The notes below the pieces were generated by a model. The model had not been told where the DNA came from, ran no database searches, and worked only from the letters and a program-made list of their open reading frames with translations. From positions 1-64,000 of the forward strand of contig PBPM01000109.1 of NCBI GenBank assembly GCA_002724635.1: DNA of 64,000 bases. Reading direction: 5' to 3'. Each line of letters starts with the position of its first letter. Position 1 is the stretch's first letter. A program made the translations under genes and the position numbers. The stretch comes from Rhodospirillaceae bacterium. Lineage in GTDB: Bacteria > Pseudomonadota > Alphaproteobacteria > UBA6615. This document shows, in pieces, positions 25,718 through 34,759 of the stretch.

Positions 25718-26264
25718 TCAGGCGGTACGCAGTGCTTCGATCTCCGTACACACCAAAACGGCCAGCAAACCGACAACGGCAAATAATTGCCGGTAGAGGA
25801 ATATCCGACCGCACTAATAACAATCCTAAATGAGTTCAGCCCCCATCCCGGTAAAGGGCGTGAACAGGGCGGTTCCGGTCGTAAACTGGACGAAGCTTCA
25901 GACACCGAGAACGATGGCGTCCGCATCGTACCTAACCAGACGCAGCTTGCAGACTGCGAAGGTCAGCAGAACCTAGGCAGGACCATCCGAGGAAAGGGCG
26001 CTCAAATCAGGCCCGCACCTTGTCGGAGAGCTAGCAGATGACGGGGTCGGTGACGCGGTCCCACAGCCGGGCCGCAAGAATAATCAGCCGCGTATCACCC
26101 ATCGATGTGCTCCCGAGCGACGAATAGACACGCCGCACAAACATGAACATCCCGATCGCTAGCAGCGAGGTCGGCCCGAAGACGATTAGAGTGGTGAATC
26201 TCAAGCGGTCCGAGGCTTGTTCTGATTGCGCCGTCGTATCATCCTGCGCTGATATACATTCGCG
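25718..26264 (-). pseudogene. Decayed GPH-family (MFS) sugar transporter, N-terminal half
   Basis: On the minus strand the frame reads RFTTLIVFGPTSLLAIGMFM, then ILAARLWDRVTDPVIC, a stop, and LSDKVRA, matching the glycoside-pentoside-hexuronide:cation symporter pattern RLWDAVTDPLIGWLSDRVR with GW turned to Cys-stop. After frameshifts RPFLGW, FTPFTGMGAELI and RQLFAVVGLLAVLV follow in family order. No start codon remains and at least two stops and several frameshifts interrupt it. It lies directly upstream of the HpcH/HpaI gene on the same strand, so it may be its former transporter. The ORF track shows only shadows here. Confidence 0.75.
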
Positions 26265-26447
26265 TTACGAGACAGAACCCGATTCCCCAACTTCCGTCAC
26301 CTCATTAGAATCTAGATATACACGCTGGGATGGCGCGAGGCTGTAACGTAAATGTCAACGTCGGGCTACCGCCAGCGGAAGGCGAGCCGTACGGCTGATC
26401 GGTCAACAATTCATGCGCACGGAAAACGAGACAAGTCAGAAGCCGAA

Positions 26448-27923
26448 ATGACCGATCGCCCCGTATATGCCGAGACCCTGGAAGCGCTGGAGGCTCGCGT
26501 CCACCACGAGCTTTCGCTCTTGGATCATCCGAAAACGAACTGGGTACCACCACGCCGACACGCTTCCGGTAAGCATGTCTACGACGTGCTCGTCGTGGGC
26601 GGCGGGCAGAGCGGCCTGGGCACGCTGGCCATGCTCCGCCGCGAAAAGGTCGGGAATATCCTCGGCGTCGACCGCAATCCTGCAGGCCGCGAAGGCCCGT
26701 GGGTCACCTATGCCCGAATGCACCAGCTCCGCACTAACAAAGACATTACGGGACCCGCGCTCGGCATCCCGTCTCTAACACCGCGCGCCTGGTTCACCGC
26801 GCGGTATAGCGATAGCGCCTGGAACGCGCTGGTTCGTATACCGCGCCTCGACTGGCAGGAGTATCTCAACTGGTACCGCAAGGTCCTCGATCTACCAGTC
26901 CGGAACGATACCGAGGTGGGGCCGCTCACGCCCGACCAACCCGATGACCCGGACAGCCTGATCCGGGTTCCGCTCATCGCCACCGGACCAGACGGACGCA
27001 CCGAAACCGTCTTGGCCCGCGAGGTCGTGCTGGCGAACGGCCTCGAGGGATGCGGCGTCTGGCATATCCCGAAAATCCTAACGGACAATCTCCCAAGCGA
27101 CCGCTTTGCCCAGGCGAACACCGAAATCGACCTTGCGACGCTCCGCGACAAGCGGGTGATCGTGATTGGGGCCAACGCCGGCGGCTTCGACGCTGCGGCC
27201 GCCGTGCTCGAAGCGGGCGCACGATCGGCGGATCTGCTTGTACGGCGCGACGAGATACCCAAGGTCAATGCTCATAAGCCCATAGACAGCGTCGCGTGGC
27301 TCAAGCATTTCGAGGACCTCGACGACGCCTCGCGTTGGCGGCTGATGGTGCATGTCATGCGCAACAACCAACCCCCGCCCCAAGACACGTTCGACCGCGC
27401 GAACAATCTGCCGGGCTTTCGGATGCGCGAGGGTGCGGGCTTGGCCACGGCAAGCATGGACGGAGAAGACATTCTAATCGAAACGACAGTGGGCGACGTT
27501 CTGCGGGCGGATTTCGTTATCGCGGCAACGGGCTTCAAAAACGATTTCAGCCTGCGCATTGAGACCTCGGCCATCGCCGACGAGATCGCCCTGTGGCGTG
27601 ATCGCTACACGCCGCCGGCAGGGGAGGACTGGGCGCCGATGGGGACGTACCCCTATCTCGACCGATCGTTCGCCTTCACCGAAAAGACCCCCGACAACGC
27701 GCCCTGGCTGCGCCATATTCACTGCTTCTCGCTTGGTACGAAGCCAAGCCTCGGCCTGTCGGCCGCCTCGGCGACAGCCATGCGCTACGGCGTGCCCAGG
27801 CTGGTACAGGCGTTGACCCGGCAGCTGTTCATGGACGACGCGGCGCATCACGCGAACGCGCTATTGAGACATGACGAGGAAGACTTGGTCATTACGCCAC
27901 CGACGGAAACGCCGGGCAACTAG
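26448..27923 (+). CDS. FAD/NAD(P)-dependent oxidoreductase, flavin monooxygenase-like
   Basis: The 491-residue protein has an FAD-binding GxGxxG (VLVVGGGQSGLGTLAML near residue 47), a second nucleotide-binding motif VIVIGANAGGFDAAAAV and the ATG-type motif VIAATGFKNDF, as in FMO/BVMO-like or lysine-N-oxygenase-like proteins. No strict FMO fingerprint FxGxxxHxxx(Y/F) is seen. The ATG at 26448 is chosen; the ORF extends 32 residues further up with poor composition. Its stop overlaps the end of the remnant on the other strand. Its substrate is unknown. Confidence 0.8.
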   Translation: MTDRPVYAETLEALEARVHHELSLLDHPKTNWVPPRRHASGKHVYDVLVVGGGQSGLGTLAMLRREKVGNILGVDRNPAGREGPWVTYARMHQLRTNKDITGPALGIPSLTPRAWFTARYSDSAWNALVRIPRLDWQEYLNWYRKVLDLPVRNDTEVGPLTPDQPDDPDSLIRVPLIATGPDGRTETVLAREVVLANGLEGCGVWHIPKILTDNLPSDRFAQANTEIDLATLRDKRVIVIGANAGGFDAAAAVLEAGARSADLLVRRDEIPKVNAHKPIDSVAWLKHFEDLDDASRWRLMVHVMRNNQPPPQDTFDRANNLPGFRMREGAGLATASMDGEDILIETTVGDVLRADFVIAATGFKNDFSLRIETSAIADEIALWRDRYTPPAGEDWAPMGTYPYLDRSFAFTEKTPDNAPWLRHIHCFSLGTKPSLGLSAASATAMRYGVPRLVQALTRQLFMDDAAHHANALLRHDEEDLVITPPTETPGN

Positions 27924-28165
27924 CTGCCGGGAACCTCGCTGGGAGTTTGAGCGAAGGCCTCTTTCAGCAGGCATTCGAGCTGCCCCGACCCGTCCGGCTT
28001 GAGCCAATAGAGCTTGAGGGTCGAGGCCAACTATTTCTCGAAATACAGCGGATGCAGCGGCTGCCAGCCTGGCTCCGTGATAGGGACCGGTATCAGGTTG
28101 GAAAACCGGTCGCTGCGTATGCCGGGATCATACACAGCGCGCATGCCACCGGTCAGCATCAACAT
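27920..28165 (-). pseudogene. Broken ORF of unknown family
   Basis: One minus-strand frame shows strong G/C preference at third codon positions across 82 codons: MLMLTGGMRAVYDPGIRSDR to PLHPLYFEK, an in-frame TAG, then LASTLKLYWLKPDGSG to FAQTPSEVPGS and a TAG. The continuation of the coding signal past the internal stop suggests CAG turned to TAG in a real gene. I do not recognise the family. Its final stop overlaps the stop of the oxidoreductase on the plus strand. Confidence 0.4.
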
Positions 28166-28230
28166 GATCGCCTACATCTCCCGAACCCAACTGATTATCA
28201 ACATGGTCAACCGCCTCCGGTTTGCCCGTG

Positions 28231-29439
28231 TTAGCTCGCGCGTTCCAGCAAGGTCGCAATTCCCTGACCCACGCCGATGCACATGGTACAAAGCGCATAC
28301 TTGGCGTCCCGCGCCCGCAGCTCATAGGCGGCGGTCGACGCCAGGCGCGCGCCACTGGCACCCAGCGGATGGCCCAGCGCGATTGCGCCACCATTGGGGT
28401 TCACATGCTCCGCGTCGTCGGCAACGCCGAGGTTGCGTGTCACCGCCAGCGCCTGGGCGGCGAAGGCCTCGTTCAGTTCGATCACGTCGATGTCGCTAAT
28501 CTTAAGGCAAAGGCGATCCAGCAGCTTGCGGGTGGCCGGGGCCGGACCGAAGCCCATGATGCGCGGTGCCACGCCCGCCGTCGCGGTACCCACGATTCGC
28601 GCCAGGGGTGTTAGGCTATATTTCTCGATTGCCGTCTCCGACGCGATGACCATGGCGCAGGCGCCATCATTGACGCCCGAAGCATTGCCGGCAGTCACGC
28701 TGCCGTCCTCGCGAAAGGGCGTGGGTAATTTCGCTAGCGTATCTAGATCGGTGTCAGGACGTGGATGCTCGTCGGTGTCAACGATTACCGGGTCGCCGCG
28801 CCGCTGCCTGACCGAGACCGGGACGATCTCCTTGGCTAGGCGGCCACTCTCCTGCGCCGCCCTTGTGCGAGCCTGAGACCGGTACGCGAACGCGTCCTGA
28901 TCCGCTCGCGAGATCTGGAATTCCTCGGCGACGTTTTCCGCCGTCTCGGGCATAGAATCGACGCCATATTCGGACTTCATCTTCGGATTGACAAAACGCC
29001 AGCCGATGGTCGTGTCCTCGACCTGGTTTGATCGCGAGAAGGCGCTGGTCGCCTTGGGCATGACGAAGGGAGCGCGCGACATACTCTCGACGCCACCGGC
29101 GACAACGAGATCCGCCTCACCCGTCCGGATCGCCCGCGCCGCAGCCGTTAGCGCCTCCAGCCCCGAGCCGCAAAGCCGGTTCACCGTGGCGCCCGGCACC
29201 TCGGGCGAATAACCGGCCAGCAACAGCGCCATCCGGGCGACGTTGCGGTTGTCCTCGCCCGCCTGGTTGACATTGCCGTAATAGACTTCGTCGACCTTGC
29301 CCCAGTCGACGCCGGGGTTGCGTTCCATCAGGGCGGTCATCGGAATGGCACCCAGATCATCGGTCCGTATGCTCGATAGCGAACCGCCATAGCGTCCGAA
29401 AGGGGTGCGCACGGCATCGCAGATAAAGGCTTCGGGCAT
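28231..29439 (-). CDS. pcaF: 3-oxoadipyl-CoA/acetyl-CoA thiolase (PcaF-like)
   Basis: The 402-residue thiolase has VNRLCGSGLEALTAAAR with the nucleophilic Cys, NPNGGAIALGHPLGASGAR with the catalytic His, and CTMCIGVGQG with the second Cys. The N-terminus (ICDAVRTPFGRYGGSLSSIRTDDLGAIP, GNVNQAGEDNRNVARM) and EDTTIGWRFVNPKM resemble PcaF/PaaJ more than PhaA. It would cleave 3-oxoadipyl-CoA to succinyl-CoA and acetyl-CoA. AGGAG precedes the ATG. The maleylacetate reductase upstream makes 3-oxoadipate, which supports the assignment; a 3-oxoadipate CoA-transferase is not in the window. Confidence 0.85.
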   Translation of the reverse strand: MPEAFICDAVRTPFGRYGGSLSSIRTDDLGAIPMTALMERNPGVDWGKVDEVYYGNVNQAGEDNRNVARMALLLAGYSPEVPGATVNRLCGSGLEALTAAARAIRTGEADLVVAGGVESMSRAPFVMPKATSAFSRSNQVEDTTIGWRFVNPKMKSEYGVDSMPETAENVAEEFQISRADQDAFAYRSQARTRAAQESGRLAKEIVPVSVRQRRGDPVIVDTDEHPRPDTDLDTLAKLPTPFREDGSVTAGNASGVNDGACAMVIASETAIEKYSLTPLARIVGTATAGVAPRIMGFGPAPATRKLLDRLCLKISDIDVIELNEAFAAQALAVTRNLGVADDAEHVNPNGGAIALGHPLGASGARLASTAAYELRARDAKYALCTMCIGVGQGIATLLERAS

Positions 29440-29471
29440 TGTCTTTCTCCTGTCCCTCAGGTGATTTGCGT

Positions 29472-30533
29472 TCAGCCGGCCGGGCGGCGGCCGTGATAGG
29501 CATTGTCCAGCAGCTCACGAATGCTTTCGCGCGTGACCGGACGCGGATTGTAGTAGGGATTCTCGACGGCAATATCGGCGGCACGGTCGAGATCCGCTTC
29601 GGTCATGCCGAGGTCGCGCAGTGCCAGCTTGGCGCCGATAAACTCCGCGAGATCATATAGCGCACCGGCCGGGTTATCGGTCTCGAGCGCTCGCGATAGA
29701 CGCTCCTTCGCATCCGGCGCCGCGCCGATGTTGTAGGCGGTCGCGTGAGGAATCATGATGGTATGTGTGTCCGCGTGGGGCAGGTTGAAGCTGCCGCCCA
29801 GCGTGTGACAGAGCTTGTGATGGAGCGCCATCCCGACCGTCCCCAGAGACGCCCCCGCCAGATAGGCGCCGTAGAGCGCGTCGGTGCGAGCACCGATATT
29901 CTCGGGCTCGCGCACCACGAGTGGTAACGCACGAGCCAATGCACGCACTCCCTCCTCAGCCATCATCGAGACAATCGGATTGGCGGTCTCGGAATACATC
30001 GCCTCGATGCAATGGGCGATCGCGTTCATGCCGCTGGGCGCGGCAATATGCGCCGGTAGAGTGCCGGTCAGAGCCGGGTCGTAGACCACGGTCGTCGGCA
30101 ACACCTTTTTGTCGCGCCCGGTTTTCTTGATTCCAGCTTCGGTAAGGCCCCAGATCGGCGTCATCTCCGAGCCGGCATATGTCGTCGGAACCGCGATGAT
30201 CGGTAGCCCGAATTCCAGCGCGATTGCCTTGCCAAGCCCGATGGTTGAGCCGCCCCCGACAGCAACGCATGCATCCGCGCCGAGCCGCTGCGCCTCTTCC
30301 CTAGCAGCCTGGGCCACCTCGACGGGGACATGCATCTCGGCCTTGTCGTAGATGCCGGCAGATCGGTCACCCAGCCGCCGGGCAACATCCTCCGCCTGTA
30401 CGCGCTGCTGGGGCGTGGACAGGACTAGCGCCTTGTCGAGGCCGAGGCGAGCCACCTCGTCGGCCAACCGTTCGAGGCTACCGAGCCCGAACACCACGCG
30501 GCTCGGCAGGGCTTCGTAGACGAACTCGTGCAT
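29472..30533 (-). CDS. Maleylacetate reductase
   Basis: A 353-residue iron-containing alcohol dehydrogenase family protein. VAVGGGSTIGLGKAIAL binds NAD, AVPTTYAGSEMTPIWG is the maleylacetate reductase signature, and PSGMNAIAHCIEAMYS plus HHKLCHTLGG hold the metal-region histidines. It reduces maleylacetate to 3-oxoadipate in hydroxyquinol, resorcinol and chloroaromatic breakdown. GGGGGG stands before the ATG. pcaF lies 32 bases downstream on the same strand, giving the last steps to central metabolism. No hydroxyquinol dioxygenase is adjacent. Confidence 0.92.
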   Translation of the reverse strand: MHEFVYEALPSRVVFGLGSLERLADEVARLGLDKALVLSTPQQRVQAEDVARRLGDRSAGIYDKAEMHVPVEVAQAAREEAQRLGADACVAVGGGSTIGLGKAIALEFGLPIIAVPTTYAGSEMTPIWGLTEAGIKKTGRDKKVLPTTVVYDPALTGTLPAHIAAPSGMNAIAHCIEAMYSETANPIVSMMAEEGVRALARALPLVVREPENIGARTDALYGAYLAGASLGTVGMALHHKLCHTLGGSFNLPHADTHTIMIPHATAYNIGAAPDAKERLSRALETDNPAGALYDLAEFIGAKLALRDLGMTEADLDRAADIAVENPYYNPRPVTRESIRELLDNAYHGRRPAG

Positions 30534-30991
30534 CAGATTTCCCCCCTACCGATATCGGCGAAACTATTGCACAGGTGATCGAATGCATACAGTCCGGCGC
30601 ACGCTTGACCACCGCCTCGGGTTCGCGATACGAACCCCGCCGCATCGTATCGAGTAGATGCCAAGCCGGACCTCGCCTGCGCCGCACATCTAAGAGAGTG
30701 TGATTACGCCGGAGCCGATCCGGAACATATGTCGGAACCGTTACTAAGCTTTCCCGAGCAATTCATATTGCTTCCCTCGCCGGCGTGCTGGCCTTCGCGG
30801 TAGCAGACCCCGGCACGGTGCGGCGACAAGGTTCAAGTAGGCCCCTTTGGGCCCTCGGGACCCGCAATACGCCAGCGCATAGCTGTAGCGATCAGATCGT
30901 GACTCCCAGCAACGCCGGCTTTGTACTAGGTTTTTGCTAAACTGCACGCCGGTGCGGATGCATCAATCAACACGAGGACCGAGGGGACCCC
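30534..30991. other. 458-base intergenic stretch without a recognisable gene
   Basis: This gap separates the divergent maleylacetate reductase and cupin genes and should hold both promoters. ORFs on either strand are short and Arg-rich. I see no confident -35/-10 pair, palindrome or decayed gene. The sequence GAGGACCGAGGGGACCCC just before 30992 provides the ribosome-binding site of the cupin. Confidence 0.6.
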
Positions 30992-31594
30992 ATGAAGACT
31001 AAGAATTTTACGCACGAGGAGATGGAAGCGCGGGTCGCGCGCTTTAAGTCCCTCAAGCCCCAGAGCAACAGCTACGACGCCGAGGTCGGCATCCCGCAAG
31101 CGGTCTACGAAATGATGACCGCACGGACGCTCTATCTGCTGATGTCGCCGGAGAATCAGGGGGGCCCAATGGCACAGCATCCCGCCGTTACCACCGAGGA
31201 CAAGATGAGCGTGATCATCGCCGAATGCCCGCCGGGCGACGGCCCCTTGCTGCACGCGCACCAGTTTACCCGCGAGACGTTCTTCTGTTTAAACGGCCGG
31301 TTCAAGATTCAGTGGGGCGACGAGGGCGAGAACGAGCTTTTGCTCGACCCGCTCGATATGATCGCCGTCCCCCCGGGGGTAGTGCGCCGGTTCGAGAATG
31401 TGAGCGACGAGACGGCGCGCCTGCTAGTTTGGATCAATGGCGACTCAGAGGAGGCCTTCAACGATATCGACCACCCGCAGATTGAGGCCGACCGCCTCGC
31501 CGAGACGTTCGGCGACGAGACACTGGAGAAGCTGCGCGGCATCGGCGTCAGCTTTGAGGCGGGCGTCGAGGACGGGCGCGACGCGGCGGAGTGA
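30992..31594 (+). CDS. Cupin-domain protein, longer form
   Basis: The 200-residue protein has the same layout as the 2875-3426 cupin: an N-terminal helix (MEARVARFKSLK), then a barrel with LLHAHQFTRETFFCLNGRF as motif 1 and VPPGVVRRFENVSDETARL as the motif 2 region, and an acidic C-terminal helix. It is divergent from maleylacetate reductase and convergent with the Old Yellow Enzyme gene. Motif 1 carries His-x-His and Glu, enough for a metal site. Its reaction is unknown; aromatic or keto-acid substrates would fit the neighbours. Confidence 0.82.
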   Translation: MKTKNFTHEEMEARVARFKSLKPQSNSYDAEVGIPQAVYEMMTARTLYLLMSPENQGGPMAQHPAVTTEDKMSVIIAECPPGDGPLLHAHQFTRETFFCLNGRFKIQWGDEGENELLLDPLDMIAVPPGVVRRFENVSDETARLLVWINGDSEEAFNDIDHPQIEADRLAETFGDETLEKLRGIGVSFEAGVEDGRDAAE

Positions 31595-31666
31595 TGATCG
31601 CCGGCTATTGAAACAAGAAAGAGCGCCCGCGATGAGCCCTTTCTGATTTTGAGGACTCCCCGCCGC

Positions 31667-32842
31667 TCAGCTTTCGACCCCGTCCCGGGCCACGACGGGC
31701 TCGTCGGGAACCCCGCTCGGATTTTCCTTCCAGAAGGCCTCGTTGCAGTCTAGCGTCGCAAACGGCATGACCATCGCCGGATTGAACGGCACAGGTTCCA
31801 GACCCGCGGCGATTTTCTGCGGCCATTCGGGGTCCGCCAGTGCGCCCTTGGCGATGGCGACGAAGTCACCCTCCTCCTCGGCGATCGCGCGGTCGGCAAG
31901 CTCCGGATCGTGCAGCTTGCCATTGGCGAACACGGGCAATCCGGTGTGGCGCCGCGCCAAGCCCGACAGGGAACGGTCCGTGCCAAACACATGGTCGAGA
32001 CCTAGATGAGCGCTGCAGTCGAAGAAATCGATGCCCGTCGCCGCAATAGCCGGGAACACCACCTTCGCGTCATCATCGCCGTCGGGCCATACATAGGTCA
32101 GATCGTTAACCTTGGTCTGTGAGATGCGCACGCCGACCGGCACATTGGGTGCCGCGTCGCGCACCGACTGCATCACCTCGCAATGAAACTTCACCCGCTT
32201 CTCGATCGGCCCGCCATACTCGTCTTCACGCAGATTGGTGTGTACCGTCAGAAACTGGTCGAGCAGGTAACCGTTTGCACCATGAACCTCGACGCCGTCG
32301 AAGCCAATTTCTACCGCGCGGCGCGCGGCATGCCCGAAATCTTCAACCACCTGCGCCATCTCGTCTCGCGTGATCTCGCGCGGCGTCTGAAAGCCGGTGC
32401 CGGCGCCGCGGTAGCGCGGAATCTGTTCACCCCTCGGCGTCACGGCCGACGCCGAGATCGAACCCTCGACCCAGTTGTTGCCCTGGTTGATGGCGCCGCC
32501 ATGGAAGATCTGCATAAAGATCGGCGCACCCTCGGCATGCACAGCATCGATCACCTTGCGCCAGCTTTCCGCCTGCTCGTTGGTAGCGATACCCGGCTGG
32601 AACGTGTAGCCCTGACTGTATTTGAGATCAATATAGGCGGCCTCGGTTATAACCATGCCCCAGCCACCGCGTGCGAAGCGCGCGTAATACTCGGCCATCT
32701 GTTCAGTGGCGAGGCCGTCCTCGGTCGCACTCGTGCGAGTCATGGGCGAGACGATGCAGCGGTTCGCCATTTTCACGCTCCGGAGTTCTCCCTGCGCAAA
32801 AATATGCGGGTATATCTCGACCCCCGGTCCAGTCAACGTCAT
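31667..32842 (-). CDS. NADH:flavin oxidoreductase, Old Yellow Enzyme family
   Basis: A 391-residue FMN TIM barrel: NRCIVSPMTRTSATEDGLAT at the start, MQIFHGGAIN, GFDGVEVHGANGYLLDQFL (His/Asn substrate site), and VAIAKGALADPEWPQKIAAG with the FMN phosphate loop. No iron-sulfur extension is present. It reduces activated C=C bonds of enones, nitro-esters or similar. GGGGAG precedes the ATG. A rhodanese gene lies 66 bases upstream on the same strand. The position next to maleylacetate reductase and a cupin hints at an aromatic-degradation role. Confidence 0.92.
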   Translation of the reverse strand: MTLTGPGVEIYPHIFAQGELRSVKMANRCIVSPMTRTSATEDGLATEQMAEYYARFARGGWGMVITEAAYIDLKYSQGYTFQPGIATNEQAESWRKVIDAVHAEGAPIFMQIFHGGAINQGNNWVEGSISASAVTPRGEQIPRYRGAGTGFQTPREITRDEMAQVVEDFGHAARRAVEIGFDGVEVHGANGYLLDQFLTVHTNLREDEYGGPIEKRVKFHCEVMQSVRDAAPNVPVGVRISQTKVNDLTYVWPDGDDDAKVVFPAIAATGIDFFDCSAHLGLDHVFGTDRSLSGLARRHTGLPVFANGKLHDPELADRAIAEEEGDFVAIAKGALADPEWPQKIAAGLEPVPFNPAMVMPFATLDCNEAFWKENPSGVPDEPVVARDGVES

Positions 32843-32907
32843 CTCGGCACTCCCCTCGTTACGCTAGTCATTGGTGTAACTTCATCCGGAACGTGGCTCG
32901 ACCAGAC

Positions 32908-33753
32908 CTACTTCTCGATCGGCACACCGACCAAGCTACCCCATTCGGTCCACGATCCGTCATAGCTGCGCACGCACTCATAGCCGAGCAGCTCCGTCAT
33001 GGTAAAATAGGCTAGGGTCGCCCGGTGGCTCAGCCGGCAGTACGAAATCACGTCCTTGTCGGGGGTGGCGCCGCGATATGCCAGCAACGCCCGCAATTCG
33101 TCCTCGTCCCGGAAGGTCATGTCGCCGTTCAGAAACTCGTCGAAGAATAGATGCTTCGCGCCCGGGATTCGACCCGCCCGTTCCGCCCCCACGTCGGGCG
33201 CGCCGATCATGTTGACGCGCTCGCCGTTATACTCCTCGGGAGAACGGTGATCGAGCAGCACCATTTTACCCTCTGCCGCGAAATCGTCGAGATGATCAAT
33301 GATTTCGGTGAAGCGCACGCGCATATGATCGTTGCGCTCCGTACCGGCCATGTAGCTGGCAGGTATGGCCTTGGGCAATTCGGTCGTCGTCGGCCGGCCT
33401 TCCTTCTCCCAGAGCACCCGCGCGCCGTTCAGCAGGCGCACATCCGGATGGCCCAGATAAGTGAACACCCACCAGCCATAGGTTCCGAACTGCACGGGGT
33501 CGCCGTAGCAGACGACGGTCGTGTCGTTAGAAATGCCGAGCGCACTGCAGCGCTCAGCAAATAGTTCCGGCGAGGGGAAGTCTCGGATCGCATCATCCCA
33601 CAGGAAATCCTTCCAGAAGAACCCGTGGGCGCCCGGAATGTGCCACGCATCATAGGATTCTGTGCCGTCCCAGTTGAACTCCAAGACCGCCACATTGGGA
33701 TCGTCGAGATGTTCCTCGAGCCACGCGCCGTCCACCAGCCTGTCCGTTGCCAT
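32908..33753 (-). CDS. Two-domain rhodanese-like sulfurtransferase
   Basis: The 281-residue protein has two rhodanese domains; the N-terminal (ESYDAWHIPGAHGFFWKDFLW) lacks a clear active Cys loop, while the C-terminal has SYCRLSHRA with the persulfide-forming cysteine, as in thiosulfate or 3-mercaptopyruvate sulfurtransferases. The ATG at 33753 has GGAG upstream. It is on the same strand as the OYE gene and divergent from the dehydrogenase at 33857. Cytoplasmic; no signal peptide is visible. Confidence 0.9.
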   Translation of the reverse strand: MATDRLVDGAWLEEHLDDPNVAVLEFNWDGTESYDAWHIPGAHGFFWKDFLWDDAIRDFPSPELFAERCSALGISNDTTVVCYGDPVQFGTYGWWVFTYLGHPDVRLLNGARVLWEKEGRPTTTELPKAIPASYMAGTERNDHMRVRFTEIIDHLDDFAAEGKMVLLDHRSPEEYNGERVNMIGAPDVGAERAGRIPGAKHLFFDEFLNGDMTFRDEDELRALLAYRGATPDKDVISYCRLSHRATLAYFTMTELLGYECVRSYDGSWTEWGSLVGVPIEK

Positions 33754-33856
33754 TTCTCGCTCTCCGCCCGTTTTTCGCAATGTTAGGATGCGCGATGTAA
33801 CAGTGCCAGTCGGCGAAAATCAATCGTGCGGCGATAAGACGAACGGGAAAAGCGTC

Positions 33857-34759
33857 ATGACGATCCAGCGTATTGGAATTGTAAGTACAGGCGACATGGG
33901 CCATCAGGTGGGGCGCACCCTTCGGGAAGCTGGGTTCCGAGTTGTGACATCACTCGACGGACGCAGCGAGCGCTCGCGACGCCTAGCCAAACAGGCCGGA
34001 ATCGAGGATTCAGGCGAACTCGCTGCACTGATAAGGCAGGTCGATCTACTACTGTCCATCATGCCGCCCGCCGCCGCCGCCGGCTTCGCGTCGGATGTCG
34101 CCACGCTGATGAACGCAACGGGCGTCCATCCTTTGTTCGTCGACTGCAACGCGATCGCACCCGCGACAAGCCGCGAAATCGCCAACGTCATCACCGCCAC
34201 AGGTGCCGAGTATCTCGATGCCGGGATCATCGGCATGCCGCCGGCTCGGAAAAACCCGCCGCGAGTCTATATCAGCGGCGATCGGCCGGAGCGCCTGCAA
34301 ATCCTCGAACGGCCCGACATGATTGTGCGGACGCTCGCCGGCGGCATTGGCGCCGCATCCGCGATCAAGATGTGCTACGCGGCACTCAACAAGGGCGGAA
34401 TGACCCTCGAGGCGCTGGTGTTGATCGGCGCCGCGCAGCTCGGCCTGTCAGCGGAGCTGCACCGGGAACTGGTAGATGCCCAGCCCCATTTGCTAGCCAG
34501 CATGGAAAGACGGGTCCCGTGGTTGGCGGCAGATGCGGGACGCTGGTCGGGAGAGATGCTGGAGATCGCCAGGACATTCGCCGATGTCGGGCTCACACCA
34601 CGTATGCATGAGGGTGCAGCAAATGTGTTCGATCTGCTGGCGAACTGTTCCCTAGCGTCGGAAACGCGCGAGACCGCCGACCGGTCACGGAGTCTCGCAG
34701 CGGCGATAGAAATCTTCGCGGCTAGCCTTTCCGGGCACGGCCGCGACGCGGCGGGCTAG
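33857..34759 (+). CDS. NAD(P)-binding 6-phosphogluconate dehydrogenase-like protein (DUF1932)
   Basis: The 300-residue protein has an N-terminal Rossmann domain (IGIVSTGDMGHQVGRTLREAG) and a helical C-terminal domain with AIKMCYAALNKGGMTLEAL, where the Lys and Asn correspond to those of beta-hydroxyacid dehydrogenases. The C-terminal domain is of the DUF1932 type. The ATG at 33857 has GGG upstream; the ORF-track start at 33662 lies in the rhodanese gene. Its 3' end overlaps that of the following minus-strand gene by 38 bases. The substrate is unknown. Confidence 0.83.
   Translation: MTIQRIGIVSTGDMGHQVGRTLREAGFRVVTSLDGRSERSRRLAKQAGIEDSGELAALIRQVDLLLSIMPPAAAAGFASDVATLMNATGVHPLFVDCNAIAPATSREIANVITATGAEYLDAGIIGMPPARKNPPRVYISGDRPERLQILERPDMIVRTLAGGIGAASAIKMCYAALNKGGMTLEALVLIGAAQLGLSAELHRELVDAQPHLLASMERRVPWLAADAGRWSGEMLEIARTFADVGLTPRMHEGAANVFDLLANCSLASETRETADRSRSLAAAIEIFAASLSGHGRDAAG

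Noticed and set aside
32183-32965. 260-codon plus-strand ORF
   Set aside because: Antisense to the Old Yellow Enzyme gene, which has full motifs and a ribosome-binding site.
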